A program made the translations under genes and the position numbers. The notes beneath the pieces are model-generated. The model did no database searches, was not told the DNA's origin, and saw nothing but the letters and a program-made list of their open reading frames with translations. From NCBI GenBank assembly GCA_029945375.1, contig CM057060.1, positions 2,356,001-2,420,000 on the forward strand: 64,000 nt of DNA, in the 5' to 3' direction. Source of the stretch: Agaricus subrufescens. Taxonomy: Eukaryota; Basidiomycota; Agaricomycetes; Agaricales; Agaricaceae. Positions 11,711 to 22,925 of the stretch are shown piece by piece (within the stretch, counting starts at the first letter, position 1; each line of letters opens with the position of its first letter).

Positions 11711-14129
11711 ATGGCTCTTTCCAAGGCGAGTACAGCATATATCGTAGTCTCTCGGTCATTTAAACTCACCTCCTTCTAGCATATCAACACCAATGCTCTA
11801 GTCGAAGAGTCTATTGTGAGATAACGCGCATTTCCGGCTCTCATCCATATCTTATGTCCTGTAGGACCGAGAAGCAATATCACAGGAAGTGTCCCCGCCC
11901 GAAGTTTCATACGCATACGGGAACCGCTACACTACCCAGCCTGTGCCACGGTTCCAGATCCCATCCGTTGTGAGTTCATTATCTCTTGACGGTGATTTCT
12001 CCTCACCCCTTTCAGGGTGTCGATGAAGATGCAGCGTACCGGATGGTTCATGACGAACTTACTTTAGGTTTGACTTGACTTCTTCTCCTTGGTCAGCCCA
12101 CTTATTCTCTGGCTAGACGGCTCGACGCTACTCAACGTAGCCTCTTTTGTGCATACATATATGCCACCTAGTGCAGACAAACTCGTCCAGGAAAATGTAT
12201 CTAAAAACCTGATTGGTGAGCATTGATTTATCGTGATAGGCAGTAAGACGGTCTCACCCTTTACATAGATGCCGACGAGTACCCTGCTACTCGTACGTCC
12301 CGCTGTGCCCTATTCTTGCGATTTACTGATTGTTTGTCGTCATAGAAATGATGCACGCACGCTGTAAATGGGTTCCTTGCGATACCAGCTCTTGTCTCAT
12401 TTTTCCTTCGCAGGTGTCTCGATGATTGCCAATATGTGGCATGCTCCGTCCTCAAGGGAAGCTGTAGGCACCGCAACAACAGGTTCCTCTGAGGCTATCC
12501 ATCTTGGGGGTTTGGCAATGAAGAAATTGTGGCAGAAGGCGCGCAAAGCGGCAGGCAAGAGTATTTATGAGCCAGGGTGTGTTTTTACAATGCTCCCCCT
12601 TTTGCTTCACCCTAGAAGTTTTTCAACAACAGACCCAATATCGTCATGAGTGCCAATGCCCAGGTCGCCTTAGAGAAATTCGCAAGGTACTTTGACGTTG
12701 AGTGCCGGCTGGTCCCTGTATCTGAGGAAAGTCGATATCACCTGGATGTTAAGAAAGCCGTGGAACATGTCGACGAAAACACTATTGGTGTGTTTGTCAT
12801 TCTAGGAAGTAGGTTATTGCGCCTTGCTATGAGTTCATTAAATAATGGGATGAAGGCACTTACACAGGTCATTACGAAAATGTCAAGGCTCTTGCAGAGC
12901 TCTTAGACGATTATGAGGCCCGGACGGGTTGTTCGATCCCAATTCATGGTAAGTGTCTAGCTGCAAATTGTTTGGTCTAGTAGGGCCTCATCCCATCTTG
13001 ACAGTGGATGCAGCCTCTGGTGGATTTGTTGCTCCTTTCACCCATGCATGTATCCCCACTCTACCAACTATATCTTCCCTCTTATCGTTTGATGTTTAGC
13101 CGGACCTTATTTGGGATTTCAGAATTCCCCGAGTGGTCTCAATCAACTCGTCGTGAGTAGTTGAATTAAGCTATGGCTCAGAGGTTCTTATCATATTGAC
13201 AAGTGGCCATAAATTCGGCTTGAGTTATGTTGGGGTAGGATGGGTCATCTGGCGCGACAAGGCACATTTGCCCGAAGACCTTGTTTTCGAGCTCCACTAC
13301 CTCGGTTCCACCGAGTTCACTTTTTCTTTGACTTTTTCTCGTAGCGCCGCCCCGATAGTTGCCCAATATTTCAATCTTTTGCACTTGGGCTTCCAGGGTT
13401 ATCGTAAAGTCGCGCTTGATGATCTTAAGAACGCTCGATCGTTGAGCCGAGCCCTGGAGAAAAGTGGACATTTTGTAGTCCTGTCGGACATTCACCGCGC
13501 CAAAGGCTCTCGAGCCTCCTATGGAATCGATTCACCGAATTTCGAGGTTTGTCTTAAACAAACTAAAAGGCTTATTTCTCAGCAGCCTATAGGATTACGA
13601 GCCCGGACTTCCAGTAGTTGCCTTCAAGTTTTCAGACGATTTCAGAAAGTCATTCCCGCATTTGCAACAAAAATGGATCCAAACTCTCATGCGCACACGG
13701 GGCTGGTAAGCTCATCCATAGAGATCAACACCCTATTCTTATAATTGTAGGCTTCTCCCCAACTACAATCTATGTCCCGATTGCGAGGACATTGAGATCT
13801 TACGAGTAGTGGTCAGGGAAAACATGACTGAGATGGTGCGGATAGCTTCCTTCGTTACATCATAACTGAATTTGCTTATGATTCTTCGTAGCTCGTCCAA
13901 CGCTTCATTGATAACCTCGTAAGTGGCTCCGCCTAGTTTTTGTCGACTTCTGTCCAACCCTCTTCATTAGTTTGATGTCATCGAATTGATGACAAGTGAT
14001 AAAGAGGCTCTCGGAACGTTCTTGTCGTCGGTCGGTACATCTGGGGCCGATGCACATCAGAAGCTAGTGGCGATCCAAATTAAGCCAGAAGAAAGCAAGC
14101 ACTCCGGTACATATGCGCGACCCTGTTAG
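11711..14129 (+). CDS. GAD1: Glutamate decarboxylase (PLP-dependent, group II)
   Basis: Converts glutamate to GABA and CO2, the first step of the GABA shunt. A 15-nt first exon encodes MALSK. It joins HINTNALVEESI through a GC-AG intron (11726-11779). Family landmarks in order are LNVASFVHTYMPP, DADEYPAT, CVSMIANMWHAP, GTATTGSSEAI, VALEKFARYFDVECR, IPIHVDAASGGFVAPFTHP and INSSGHKFGLSYVGVGW, where the HK lysine forms the PLP Schiff base. The end includes IEILRVVVRENMTEM. A last exon adds about 50 residues (FDVIELMTSDKEALG onward) past the conserved core, with no domain I recognise. About a dozen short introns are present. Tandem with the polymerase delta subunit gene 197 bp downstream. Confidence 0.93.
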
Positions 14130-14221
14130 AAAGCGATCGTCACGTTTGCAGTGAATTTTCTTGTCCAATTCTGTAGTATCGGTAGTACATACATTATAAG
14201 TAGGCTGTGATATGCCATCAG

Positions 14222-14227
14222 ACGCGT
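14222..14227. promoter_or_regulatory. MluI cell-cycle box-like ACGCGT upstream of the polymerase delta subunit gene
   Basis: ACGCGT about 100 bp upstream of the start codon at 14327, with a second ACGCG core at 14245-14249. In yeasts this motif recruits the G1/S factor MBF to DNA-replication genes. Function here is inference. Confidence 0.4.
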
Positions 14228-14326
14228 CAATAACACCAAACTCTACGCGGGACGTCATGGTCCTTTTTGTCAGCGCATGGCATTGTATTTTTCCGTTCGC
14301 CAACGATCCCATAGTTATTCTGTGCA

Positions 14327-16165
14327 ATGACAACTGTTGACGAAATGTAAGATACCGCTGTTCTATCGTATTGCAAACATTTTGATTGAATTTGGTTTTC
14401 TAGTAAACCGGTGCAGGCAACAAGAGCGTCAACTTCTGTGATACCCGTACCTGAGTCGGCGCCGAACTTTCTCATCCGTAAAGGCAACAAATCATACAAA
14501 TATCAATACTCAAACATTTACTTTCTACGCCTACAATCCCTCAGACGATCGGTCGAAGAAGCGGCTCTCGAAAAATGGCAAAATCTCTCTGAAAAACCTG
14601 TAATGATTCCGCGTGTTCTGGACGTTATAAAGTCGCAGTTATGCTACATCATTGGTACTGTCTATTTGCATATGCCGCTCAAACCAAATGTCATGGTAGA
14701 CGTTGCGCGAGATGTATGTGGTTCTGTTCATGCTCGTATGCTACCGTTGACTTAGAGCGCCTCAATAGCACTCAATACCGCCTCCACCGCCACCAACAAA
14801 AATCTATTCTGATAATGATAATGTCATGCTTGAAGATGAATCGGGACGAATACGCCTGGTTGGAGAGGTGTTGAAAGGCAAAAACCTTGTTACAGGTGTA
14901 ATTATAGGTGCGCTAGGAGCCGAGACCGCCGAAGGAGATTTCAAGGTGGTGGATATCTGCTTCCCCGGGTTGGCACCTCAGGCGTTCGGTGAAAATGATG
15001 ATTCAGGCGACGCAATGGATACAGATGGTATGTAAGCTCGGGGTCGCTTGAGCCATTCGTCAGCTCATTGAATTTATCGTAGGCGACGAGTGGATAGGTT
15101 TAGTATCCGGACTTGAAGTTGGAACGACGATGCCAATAGATGCTCAGCTCCAGATGTTGACAGAATATTTGACTGGAGAGGAAGGGGGTGAAGACGACCA
15201 ACTAAGTGCTGCCAAGATCTCAAGGCTGATCATTGCCGGGAACTCACTGGCACCTGGTGCACTTGCCGAGAGAATTGAGACCCCATCGTATGCAGAACGC
15301 AAAGCCGTACGTCAATTGGTCATCCGAATGCGGGCCTCCGTGTCTGATGTTTTTTTATAGAGAAAAAAGGAGCTGGATCCTATGACCTTTACGACAAACC
15401 CCATTTATGACCTTTCGGCCTACTTGCTTGATATTGCGCGGGTGATGCCAATTCATATCTTGCCTGGTCCTGGAGATCCGACCGGGACAATGATGCCTCA
15501 ACAACCATTTCCAAGGGGAATCTTTGGTGATGCCTCGACAAGATTCTCTACCTTTTACATGGAAAGCAACCCTGCATATATCAATATCGCATCTGCATCA
15601 CAGCCAAGTTGCAAACGACATATTCTGGTCAATTCTGGTCAACCGTTAGACGACATGTTCAAATATCTTCCAACGCCGCCCATTACTCGTCTCTCGGTCC
15701 TTGAAAGTACACTTAGATGGAGACATATGGCGCCCACCGCGCCTGATACTTTGTGGTGTCACCCATTTTTTACAGCGGACCCATTTGTGATAAAGGAAAC
15801 CCCGCATCTATATGTCGTTGGTGGACAGCCAGAGTTTGGTACAAAGCTTATCACGGACGAAAGCCGGACAGGAAAGAAGACTGTGAGTAGAGTGATTTTA
15901 GTGCCGAGTTTCGCAAAAAGCGGCATGCTGGTAGTTGTTAATGCGAAGACGTTGGAGGTGAGATGCGTGAACTTCGCAGTTGATGGTATGATGACTGCAG
16001 GCGAGGATGTTTTACCAGGTATGGCCGAAACAAATAACGAGATATTATTCGGGCTAATTTTTCCGTGCTATAGAAACGCAACCAACTTTTAGTCAAGAGG
16101 AGCCGAAGCTGTCGGCCCCCGACTCCAGCGCCGCCTCAGATATGATGGATTCACAACAGGATTGA
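14327..16165 (+). CDS. POL31: DNA polymerase delta small (B) subunit, POLD2/Pol31-like
   Basis: The regulatory subunit of DNA polymerase delta and also a partner in polymerase zeta. A 20-nt first exon (MTTVDE plus two bases) joins KPVQATRASTSVIPVPE across a 57-nt intron. Then come YKYQYSNIYFLRL and YIIGTVYLHMPLKPNVM, a proline run (SIPPPPPPTKIY) and the OB-fold segment VMLEDESGRIRLVGEVLKG. The calcineurin-like phosphoesterase domain includes MPIHILPGPGDPTGTMMPQQ and SHPFF-type sequence WCHPFFTADPF. It lacks the full metal-binding set, as is usual for this subunit. The last intron (GTATGG...TATAG near 16020-16075) gives a tail ending MMDSQQD. If it is retained, a stop comes at 16090-16092. Tail to tail with SNF8, 45 bp apart. 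Confidence 0.92.
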
Positions 16166-16210
16166 AACAAAATTAGGTAGTAATTGCAGTCAGACCATTC
16201 ACCTCAGATA

Positions 16211-16960
16211 TTATACCTCCCATTGCATTGTGGAGAGCACCCAATACGCTCTTCCGTATACTTCATCTTGCTCGTCCAACCAGCAGAGCCCATCCCTTAA
16301 TAGCATGTTTTCCAAAGCTGCCCTGGCACGATCTCTTGTCCATCCCCTCTTCTGTATGAGCATGTCTTCTACTACCCGTCCTCCATTCTCTTGAGCTATT
16401 GCCAAGATACTCGTTTGATCATCGTCCAGTTCTTTAATGACGCTTCTTATCATCCTTTTGCCCCCAATATCAACAACTTGATATCCAGCTCCAAGAGGCT
16501 GAAGTGTTTTGATGCTGCGCACGATATCATCCTCTGTAATTAGGTCGCTATCCACGCCACGCAATCTTGACACCATCCTGATTAGTTCTGATATCTCGAT
16601 AAGGCCACCATTTCGATCGCGTGTGCTCACGCAAACATCGACAATTTGCACCCCGAGTTCGTATTGCCAGTCACCGAGATTCAACATTTCAGCCCACCAG
16701 CCACCCTTCCTTGGACCGGCCAGTGGATCGACGCCGATCGAGGAACACATTTGTTGGAATGCATGGCGGAAGGTTGGGTCATTCTTAATGGAATCACGAT
16801 GGGTAGAGGCAAAATGGGCGAGTGCGGTACGAAATTGTGAGAGCTGGGAATGGAGATGGTCGACCTGAGATTGGGATATTGTAGATGACAGTTGAGCATA
16901 CGAGCGCTTCGATTGCTCTTGTCGATCAAAGGCAGCGAGGCCAACACCTCGTCTGTGCAT
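16211..16960 (-). CDS. SNF8: ESCRT-II subunit SNF8 (VPS22/EAP30)
   Basis: An uninterrupted 249-codon frame. SNF8 with VPS25 and VPS36 forms ESCRT-II, which sorts ubiquitinated cargo into multivesicular bodies at endosomes. The start MHRRGVGLAAFDRQ is typical of the family. A central coiled segment follows, then paired winged-helix domains with the conserved stretch GGWWAEMLNLGDWQYELGVQ, LIEISELIRMVSRLRG and a C-terminal EVYGRAYWVLS. Length matches the family (about 230-260). It has no intron, unlike most neighbours. Confidence 0.95.
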   Translation of the reverse strand: MHRRGVGLAAFDRQEQSKRSYAQLSSTISQSQVDHLHSQLSQFRTALAHFASTHRDSIKNDPTFRHAFQQMCSSIGVDPLAGPRKGGWWAEMLNLGDWQYELGVQIVDVCVSTRDRNGGLIEISELIRMVSRLRGVDSDLITEDDIVRSIKTLQPLGAGYQVVDIGGKRMIRSVIKELDDDQTSILAIAQENGGRVVEDMLIQKRGWTRDRARAALENMLLRDGLCWLDEQDEVYGRAYWVLSTMQWEV

Positions 16961-17865
16961 GGCGGAGCCAAGCCCGCGTAATTAGTTCAGGCGTGCGTAA
17001 ATACCGGTTTCCGAGTGGGAGGATTCTCGCTGGGATCTTGAAAGCCCGATGAGAAGTTATTGATAGTCGATGGTTGTGGCTGATGTAAGTCGCTCAGTAC
17101 TTGTACCATATATTGCCACCAGGGGACTCCTACCAACTCGATCGCAATTCAAATACTCGACTGTTATAGCTTACACCGCCTATTGATACCACGCTCTACT
17201 GGACACTTCAGGCACCAGTGTTCAAAATCACAACGACATGATCTAAACACGACTCCCTTATCCTGTAACGTTCACTATACTTATATCTTGCTTCGTGGGC
17301 TAGGGTCCTGTTAAAGTAACACCCATTAGCTTCGGTGGCTTCTTCGCCATATTCTCTCAAGCATTCCGCTTCCCAGATCATTGGGCAAATTTGACTCCAG
17401 ACCCTCTTGACCATTTAAGAACCAGATCCCCCCACGCCCAAAAATAACTGGACGAAATCGTAACAAGCATGCAGTAACTTCCCCTTCTGAAGCACGGTGC
17501 TGCCACCTGGGAGCTTTTCTCATAACAGTGAATCCATGGTTTTTCATAAGGCGTTCCTCTTGAGCTCACCCTACTGAAGAGAGTGCGAGGCGTGTCTGAG
17601 TGTGCCATACTTTTCCAAATTTGGGCATATATCTGCATCAAGACGTTGACAGGGGACCAACTTTTTCTATGGTTTCACGTCTGCATGAGAATTATTACAC
17701 GTTTCGGGCGGTGTGGGTTGCCGCAATCTAAATAGGAGTTGCGTTCTAGAGGGCATGTCTGTTAACATTCCGCAGTTCCCTTCTCAGGGGTGTTCTCTGT
17801 CTGATAAAAGGTAACCCACGCCAAAACAAAGGACCATCACCTTCTTTCCATTAACAAGGTACCCA
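16961..17865. other. Intergenic stretch between SNF8 and the cupredoxin gene
   Basis: About 900 bp containing the promoters of two divergent genes. Minus-strand open frames at 17208-17641 overlap each other in different frames and match nothing I know. A GATAAAAG sequence near 17800 could be the TATA element of the cupredoxin gene. Confidence 0.4.
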
Positions 17866-18843
17866 ATGATTTTCAACATAATCGCTTGCTTGGGGCTTTT
17901 TCAGCTTGTGGTTGCTCAGTATGGTCCCCCACCGGACACAACCCCAACTAGTGCTGCTCCTGCGAGTACACCGACCGTTTCTGTTCCGTCGAACTCTCCG
18001 GGGCAGTGGAATGTTAGTGCTTTTATACTCTCGCAAATCTGCCTTGCTGACGAGGAGCGCTCTCTAGATTGAGGTTGCTCCTGGAGGAAACTTCGTTTTT
18101 GCTCAGCCGAATATCACTGCAAAAGTTGGCGATAATGTTACTTGGTTTTTCCCCAAGTACGTTCCTCTGCGCCTACGATTTCCGTGCCAGCTGAATTCAT
18201 ATAAACCTTGACTTACAGCGCAGGTATCGAACACTCTGTGACACAGTCGGGTTTCTCAAGTCCGTGTACCCACCTTGCTGCAAGTGGGAACTCCTCCGCG
18301 GGTTTCGATTCCACGCTGACGGCAGGAACGACATTCACAATCACGATCACAAGCAACGAGAGTAAGTGACCGCCAACTTGTGAAACGCAAGGTAGTGACA
18401 CTTCAGGTAACAGCCATCTGGTATCACTGTAAACAGGTAGGTCTTTTGCACACACCGAAGCGGTCCAGATGGCTGATGCATGCGTCTCTTTAGGTGCTTC
18501 ACTGTGGAATGGGAATGGTTGGCAGCATCAACGCACCTGCGGAAGGAAATACACACGACAAATTCCTAGCCGCCGCTAAGCAAATTGGTAGTAGCGAGTC
18601 AACCGTCAGTCTTCTTTGTTGCGGGTTTCATGTTCCTTGTTGAAAACGTTTTTACAGGAACCTGATAGTGGTACCCCGATTTTAACGGGTGTAGCCGCTG
18701 CTGCTACCGCTGGTCCTATGACTGCTAGTGCTGGTGGCAGTGGTAGTGGCAGTGGTGGAGGTTCACCATCTGGCGCAGTAGCACTGGCTGCGAACGCCGG
18801 CGGGTACCTTGCTGCCGCACTTGTTGTCGTATCAATGCTTTGA
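17866..18843 (+). CDS. Secreted, probably GPI-anchored cupredoxin-domain protein
   Basis: About 220 residues after splicing. The signal peptide is MIFNIIACLGLFQLVVAQ. A short Pro/Ser/Thr linker leads to a plastocyanin-like domain: FAQPNITAKVGDNVTWFF, then GIEHSVTQSGF and YHCKQVLHCGMGMVGSIN. The His of EHS and the Cys, His and Met of the last motif fit a type I copper site. The acceptor for the intron before that motif must be AACAG rather than the nearer TTCAG to keep frame. The tail is Gly/Ser-rich and ends in a hydrophobic segment (AANAGGYLAAALVVVSML), as expected for a GPI signal. Such extracellular serine-rich cupredoxins are common in agarics; the substrate or partner is unknown. Confidence 0.88.
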
Positions 18844-19359
18844 GCTTGGGTCCCCATAAAAATACGATTCAGTTGACACTGCTTGTATAAGACCCATTTC
18901 CGAGTACGATTGTGTCTGGCTCCTTGATTCAAGTGGTGTATAGTTCAGGTTGTATAATTAATTTTGGATTGAAACTGGCGTTCCATTGATCGTTGCGGGT
19001 GGAGTTTGTTAGATTATGTAATTAAAATGTCCAACGCCGTGGGCGCCGTGCTCATATACTGTGCCACTGAAATTCACCCCTCACACTTCAGAAAAGTCTA
19101 TAAAAAAATTCGTAGTTAGTATTGTAATCAGCGTCCTTTTGCCCCACTCATTCTCAGCCTGTGTTATTCCCTCTTGGGAGATCAGCCGAGGAACGTCGCT
19201 ATCCAGGGGAAGACGTCTTGGAAGTGTTTCAACTAAGCAAGTGTCGAGTACGTATCATCGAGGGCTACGGAGGTGTCGTGGAAGCCAAATCGATCACAAC
19301 ACCATCAATCATCATTCCAGTGTTTCCAGTCCGAATCTGCCAACTTCCACCCATCTTAC
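18844..19359. other. Intergenic stretch between the cupredoxin and HID1 genes
   Basis: About 500 bp with the 3' flank of the cupredoxin gene and the HID1 promoter. Plus-strand open frames at 19061-19456 and 19161-19412 run into the HID1 first exon in other frames and are not supported. Confidence 0.4.
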
Positions 19360-22300
19360 ATGTTCTCCCGGCTACCTCAGAAATTCACTGCTCCTTTTGG
19401 CCTCCTTGGTGATGAAGCCAAACTCGCTTTCCCGACACAGCCTGGCGGGATTCTAAAGCTGGCCACAGTTCGAGTACGCAAAAGCCCACTACCCCCGCCT
19501 GCAATCAATCTCAGTCTGAAATTATAGAATATCCCTGCATCGGATAATTACTGGGAACAGGTACCATGATCTGTCAAATTCCTCCCTAATGAAATTGACA
19601 TATTCTAGTTCTTTGTTCTTTTCGACTCAGCCTCGGATGTGTTCTCTCTTATAGCTCCCCATCACAGTACGTCCGCCACATGTGCATTCATGCTGGACCA
19701 CTTTAACATTCATACGTCGCTCTACAGTCAGACGAGCCCTTATAGATGCCCCTGAAAACGTCGCTACCCTTATCCAAGTGGTTACGTCCCGTCTATTCAA
19801 TCTCGTTTCTGATCATACATTTCCCTCGACGTCTTCCTCCTCTGTCACGGCACTAGCGTCCTCTTTCATCAAAGCAGGAAGTGGCTCCGTAGAACGCAAT
19901 GCAACAAAAGAAGTTTTGAACTGTGTGCGGGTTCTACAGCGTGTACTGCCTGTGGTATTCGATGTGGAGGGAGAGTCTAATGCCTTCGAGCTAGAGCTGT
20001 TATGGAAGAAAGAGGAAGTAGATGATGTGGAGGCACAGAGACCAGAGGAACCCGCACCGACACAGTTCGTGATTGAAGATGAAGAGGACGGTGACAATGA
20101 GGTGCAGAGTGTACCTCCTACCCCTAGGCCAAACCATGCGGGATCGAAGAAGCAGCTGCCCTCCCTTGGAGAACGGCTTTTTAGCTGTATTTTCGACTTG
20201 CTGTTTTGTTGTGGATTCACACTGCCAACTCAGATTCAGGTGGACCATCACAAAATCAACTACGTTATTTGGTCAGTAGTAATCAATGCTACGATGCAAA
20301 CCAAGCTCACATCTGTTGTAGGGAAAAAGGTGTAGGCTCGACTGTAGATCCCGGACCCAGCCATGCATACGATAACAATAGGATCGAAGTTTTACGGTTA
20401 CTTTTGGTGCTGCTGTCTCGGCAGATATACGTTCCTGCCGGATCCCTATTCATGAAGCCGTCATTCTACTCGCTGCACCTCGTACAAAAAACCTCAAGGC
20501 GAGATGTTTTGACGCTTTTGTGCTCACTCCTGAATGTCACCATGAACTCCGGGACAAATCAAGAATCTGGTATCAGTAACATGGCAGGCAAGCTTCCCTA
20601 TAATCATCTAGTTTTTAAGGGAGAGGATCCCAGAAGTAACCTTGTGGGTATATCGTTACAACTACTATGTACCCTACTCGACTTCCAAGGAGGATCAGCG
20701 CGAGACATCAGCTCCGGTGATGGTCAGACCATGGCACCCACTGCCAAGACCAATGCTTTTCGGTATTTTTTAATGAAGCTGGTATGTGATGCGAACCCCA
20801 CTTTTTGATCCGTTTCATATTAACGATTTTTGACAGCATAGAACTAAGGATTTCGATTTTATCATCGATGGAATTATTGGTATTCTCGAGCAGCAAATGG
20901 CTGCCATAAATAATGTACTGCCTGGGGCACGAAAAGCTGTGCCCTATATTAATGAGACTAGTGAGTTGAGTTAACTTTTCTGATTATGATTGTGCCAACA
21001 AATTTCAGTTATATTTTGCTGGAAGGTCCTGGAACTCAACAAGGTAAAGCCTGCTGTTGATAAATTAACTCGTTTCCATATTCACTTTTCTTCCAGAAAT
21101 TAAGACTTTATCTTTTGAAATCCGATAAATCGATGGTTTTGCTCGCTTATCTCCTCACACACGCCCTAGAGGTCAAGGACAAGCCTCGTGAGCCTTCCGT
21201 TTACTGTCGTCGTATCTATCTGAACTTTAGTTAGAACAACATGGCTTGTGCCGAGCATTGTCATACATTGTACAGACCTTGTCAGCTGAATCACGCTTCG
21301 GCTCTGGGCTACGGAATCCCGTCAAAGGTCAAGTACCAGCAAAGTACAACAATGGTGGCACGATGGCGGACTTCTTGATACAGGTGAATTTATCATCATG
21401 GATTTCCAAAAGTGAGAGGCTCATTGTTACCAATGTTAGGCAGTCTATTCCATGGTTGCCACAACTTCCGGTACACTCAATTCATTGTACCCCGCACTCA
21501 TCATTTCTCTTGCCAATGCGGCACCGTACATCAAGAACTTGAGTGTGACAGCGTCTACACGCCTCGTACAGTTGTTTACGTCTTTCTCCAATCCGATGTT
21601 CCTGCTATCTGATGAAGGACACCCTCGCCTCCTATTTTTCATGTAAGCATTTTTCTTTGAAAGTGTAAGTGTCCAGAGCCTCACATTCTTCAATGCTAGG
21701 CTGGAGACATTCAACTCGATAATTCTACATAACCTCGGAGACAATCCAAATTTGATATACGCTATCCTGTCATCCCACAAAGCATTCGAGGATATTGGCA
21801 CCTTTACTCTCGCTCGAGGGCTTCGAGATATCAGACGCGTGCAACTTATCAAAGAGGAACAGGCCCACAAAGCGGATAATAACATTAAGAACAGAAGATC
21901 TGGGGAAACTACAGACGCTGGCGCGGAGAAGTCGCGTCTGCTCAGTGAAGAGGGCAGCCCGGCTGCGGAAGAAGAAGCGGGGATTGATAGTGGTAACTTT
22001 GAAGATATAGAGGCGAATGCCGGTTTGGAAAATTCGGAACAAAGATCGAACAAGGCGTTGGGTAAGATGAGGGAAAGGCAATCACTGTCAGAAGAAAATG
22101 TTGGTGTGCCTGCAGCGTCCGTCGGGCGGAACGGATTTGTACCGACTCAGGAATGGGTGAGTCTCTATATACTGGATCGATCATTAGTATTCACGTCTTC
22201 GTGTGCTCAGGTTACATCATGGCAGCAAGGGTAAGTCGTTCTGCAATAATTCATCTCTCAATTTTTCATTTATGGCTTGATTAGGCTACCATTAGACTGT

Positions 22301-22722
22301 GTGTTATTGATGATTTCAGAGCTTCTTCCCAAGATTCAAAACATTCAGTCATCCCGAAAAGCTACATCATCAAGTGCAGCCATTGACTTTTTGGCCAATG
22401 CAAACCTTCAACACGTCCTTCCATCACCACCTCCCTTGGTGGCCCGACGCTTCGTAGTAAGTCTGTTACGATGCTTTAAAGTGTCCAGTGCTCAACAAAG
22501 CTTCAGTGGTCTGATGCATCCATTGTTTGGTTGACGTCGTTAATCTGGGGAGAAATCTACGTTCGTGGAATGTCACCATTGGGAATATGGAACGCGACGA
22601 ATGTGCGCCTCTTCTACGTGAAGCATACCCAGGCACAACAAAGACAACTAACAGACACTGTCACCAATGTTGTTGGAGGTCTGCTACGCAGAACTTCGGA
22701 AAGCCAGGCTCGTCGAGCTTGA
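19360..22722 (+). CDS. HID1: HID1 family protein (Golgi / dense-core vesicle trafficking)
   Basis: A long multi-exon gene for a HID1/dymeclin-type peripheral Golgi protein. The predicted start is MFSRLPQKFTAPFGLLGDEA. The first intron joins LATVR to NIPASDNYWEQF, then FDSASDVFSLIAPHH. Family landmarks are LLFCCGFTLPTQIQ, NRIEVLRLLLVLLSRQIYVP, KLPYNHLVFKGEDPRSNLVG, an acidic variable loop, and the C-terminal block SIVWLTSLIWGEIYVRGMSP with GIWNATNVRLFYVKH. Animal HID1 acts in secretory granule biogenesis. The exact start is the least certain part: the first exon is short and its flank is not strongly marked. Confidence 0.9.
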
Positions 22723-22925
22723 TCCCATACCACGCCCTTTCTTATCCCGTTTTTGTTATTTAGCTGCATTTTCGATAGTTCATGTACTATTTATTGCGCT
22801 TGTCCCCCCTGTATGATTACCACGTACGATATACAACCAGATGCGTTAATCCGCATTTGAACTCTGTCCGTGTGAACATTGCGCTACATCCTTTCAAGGA
22901 AGAACCATCATTGAGCCCAATGTAA

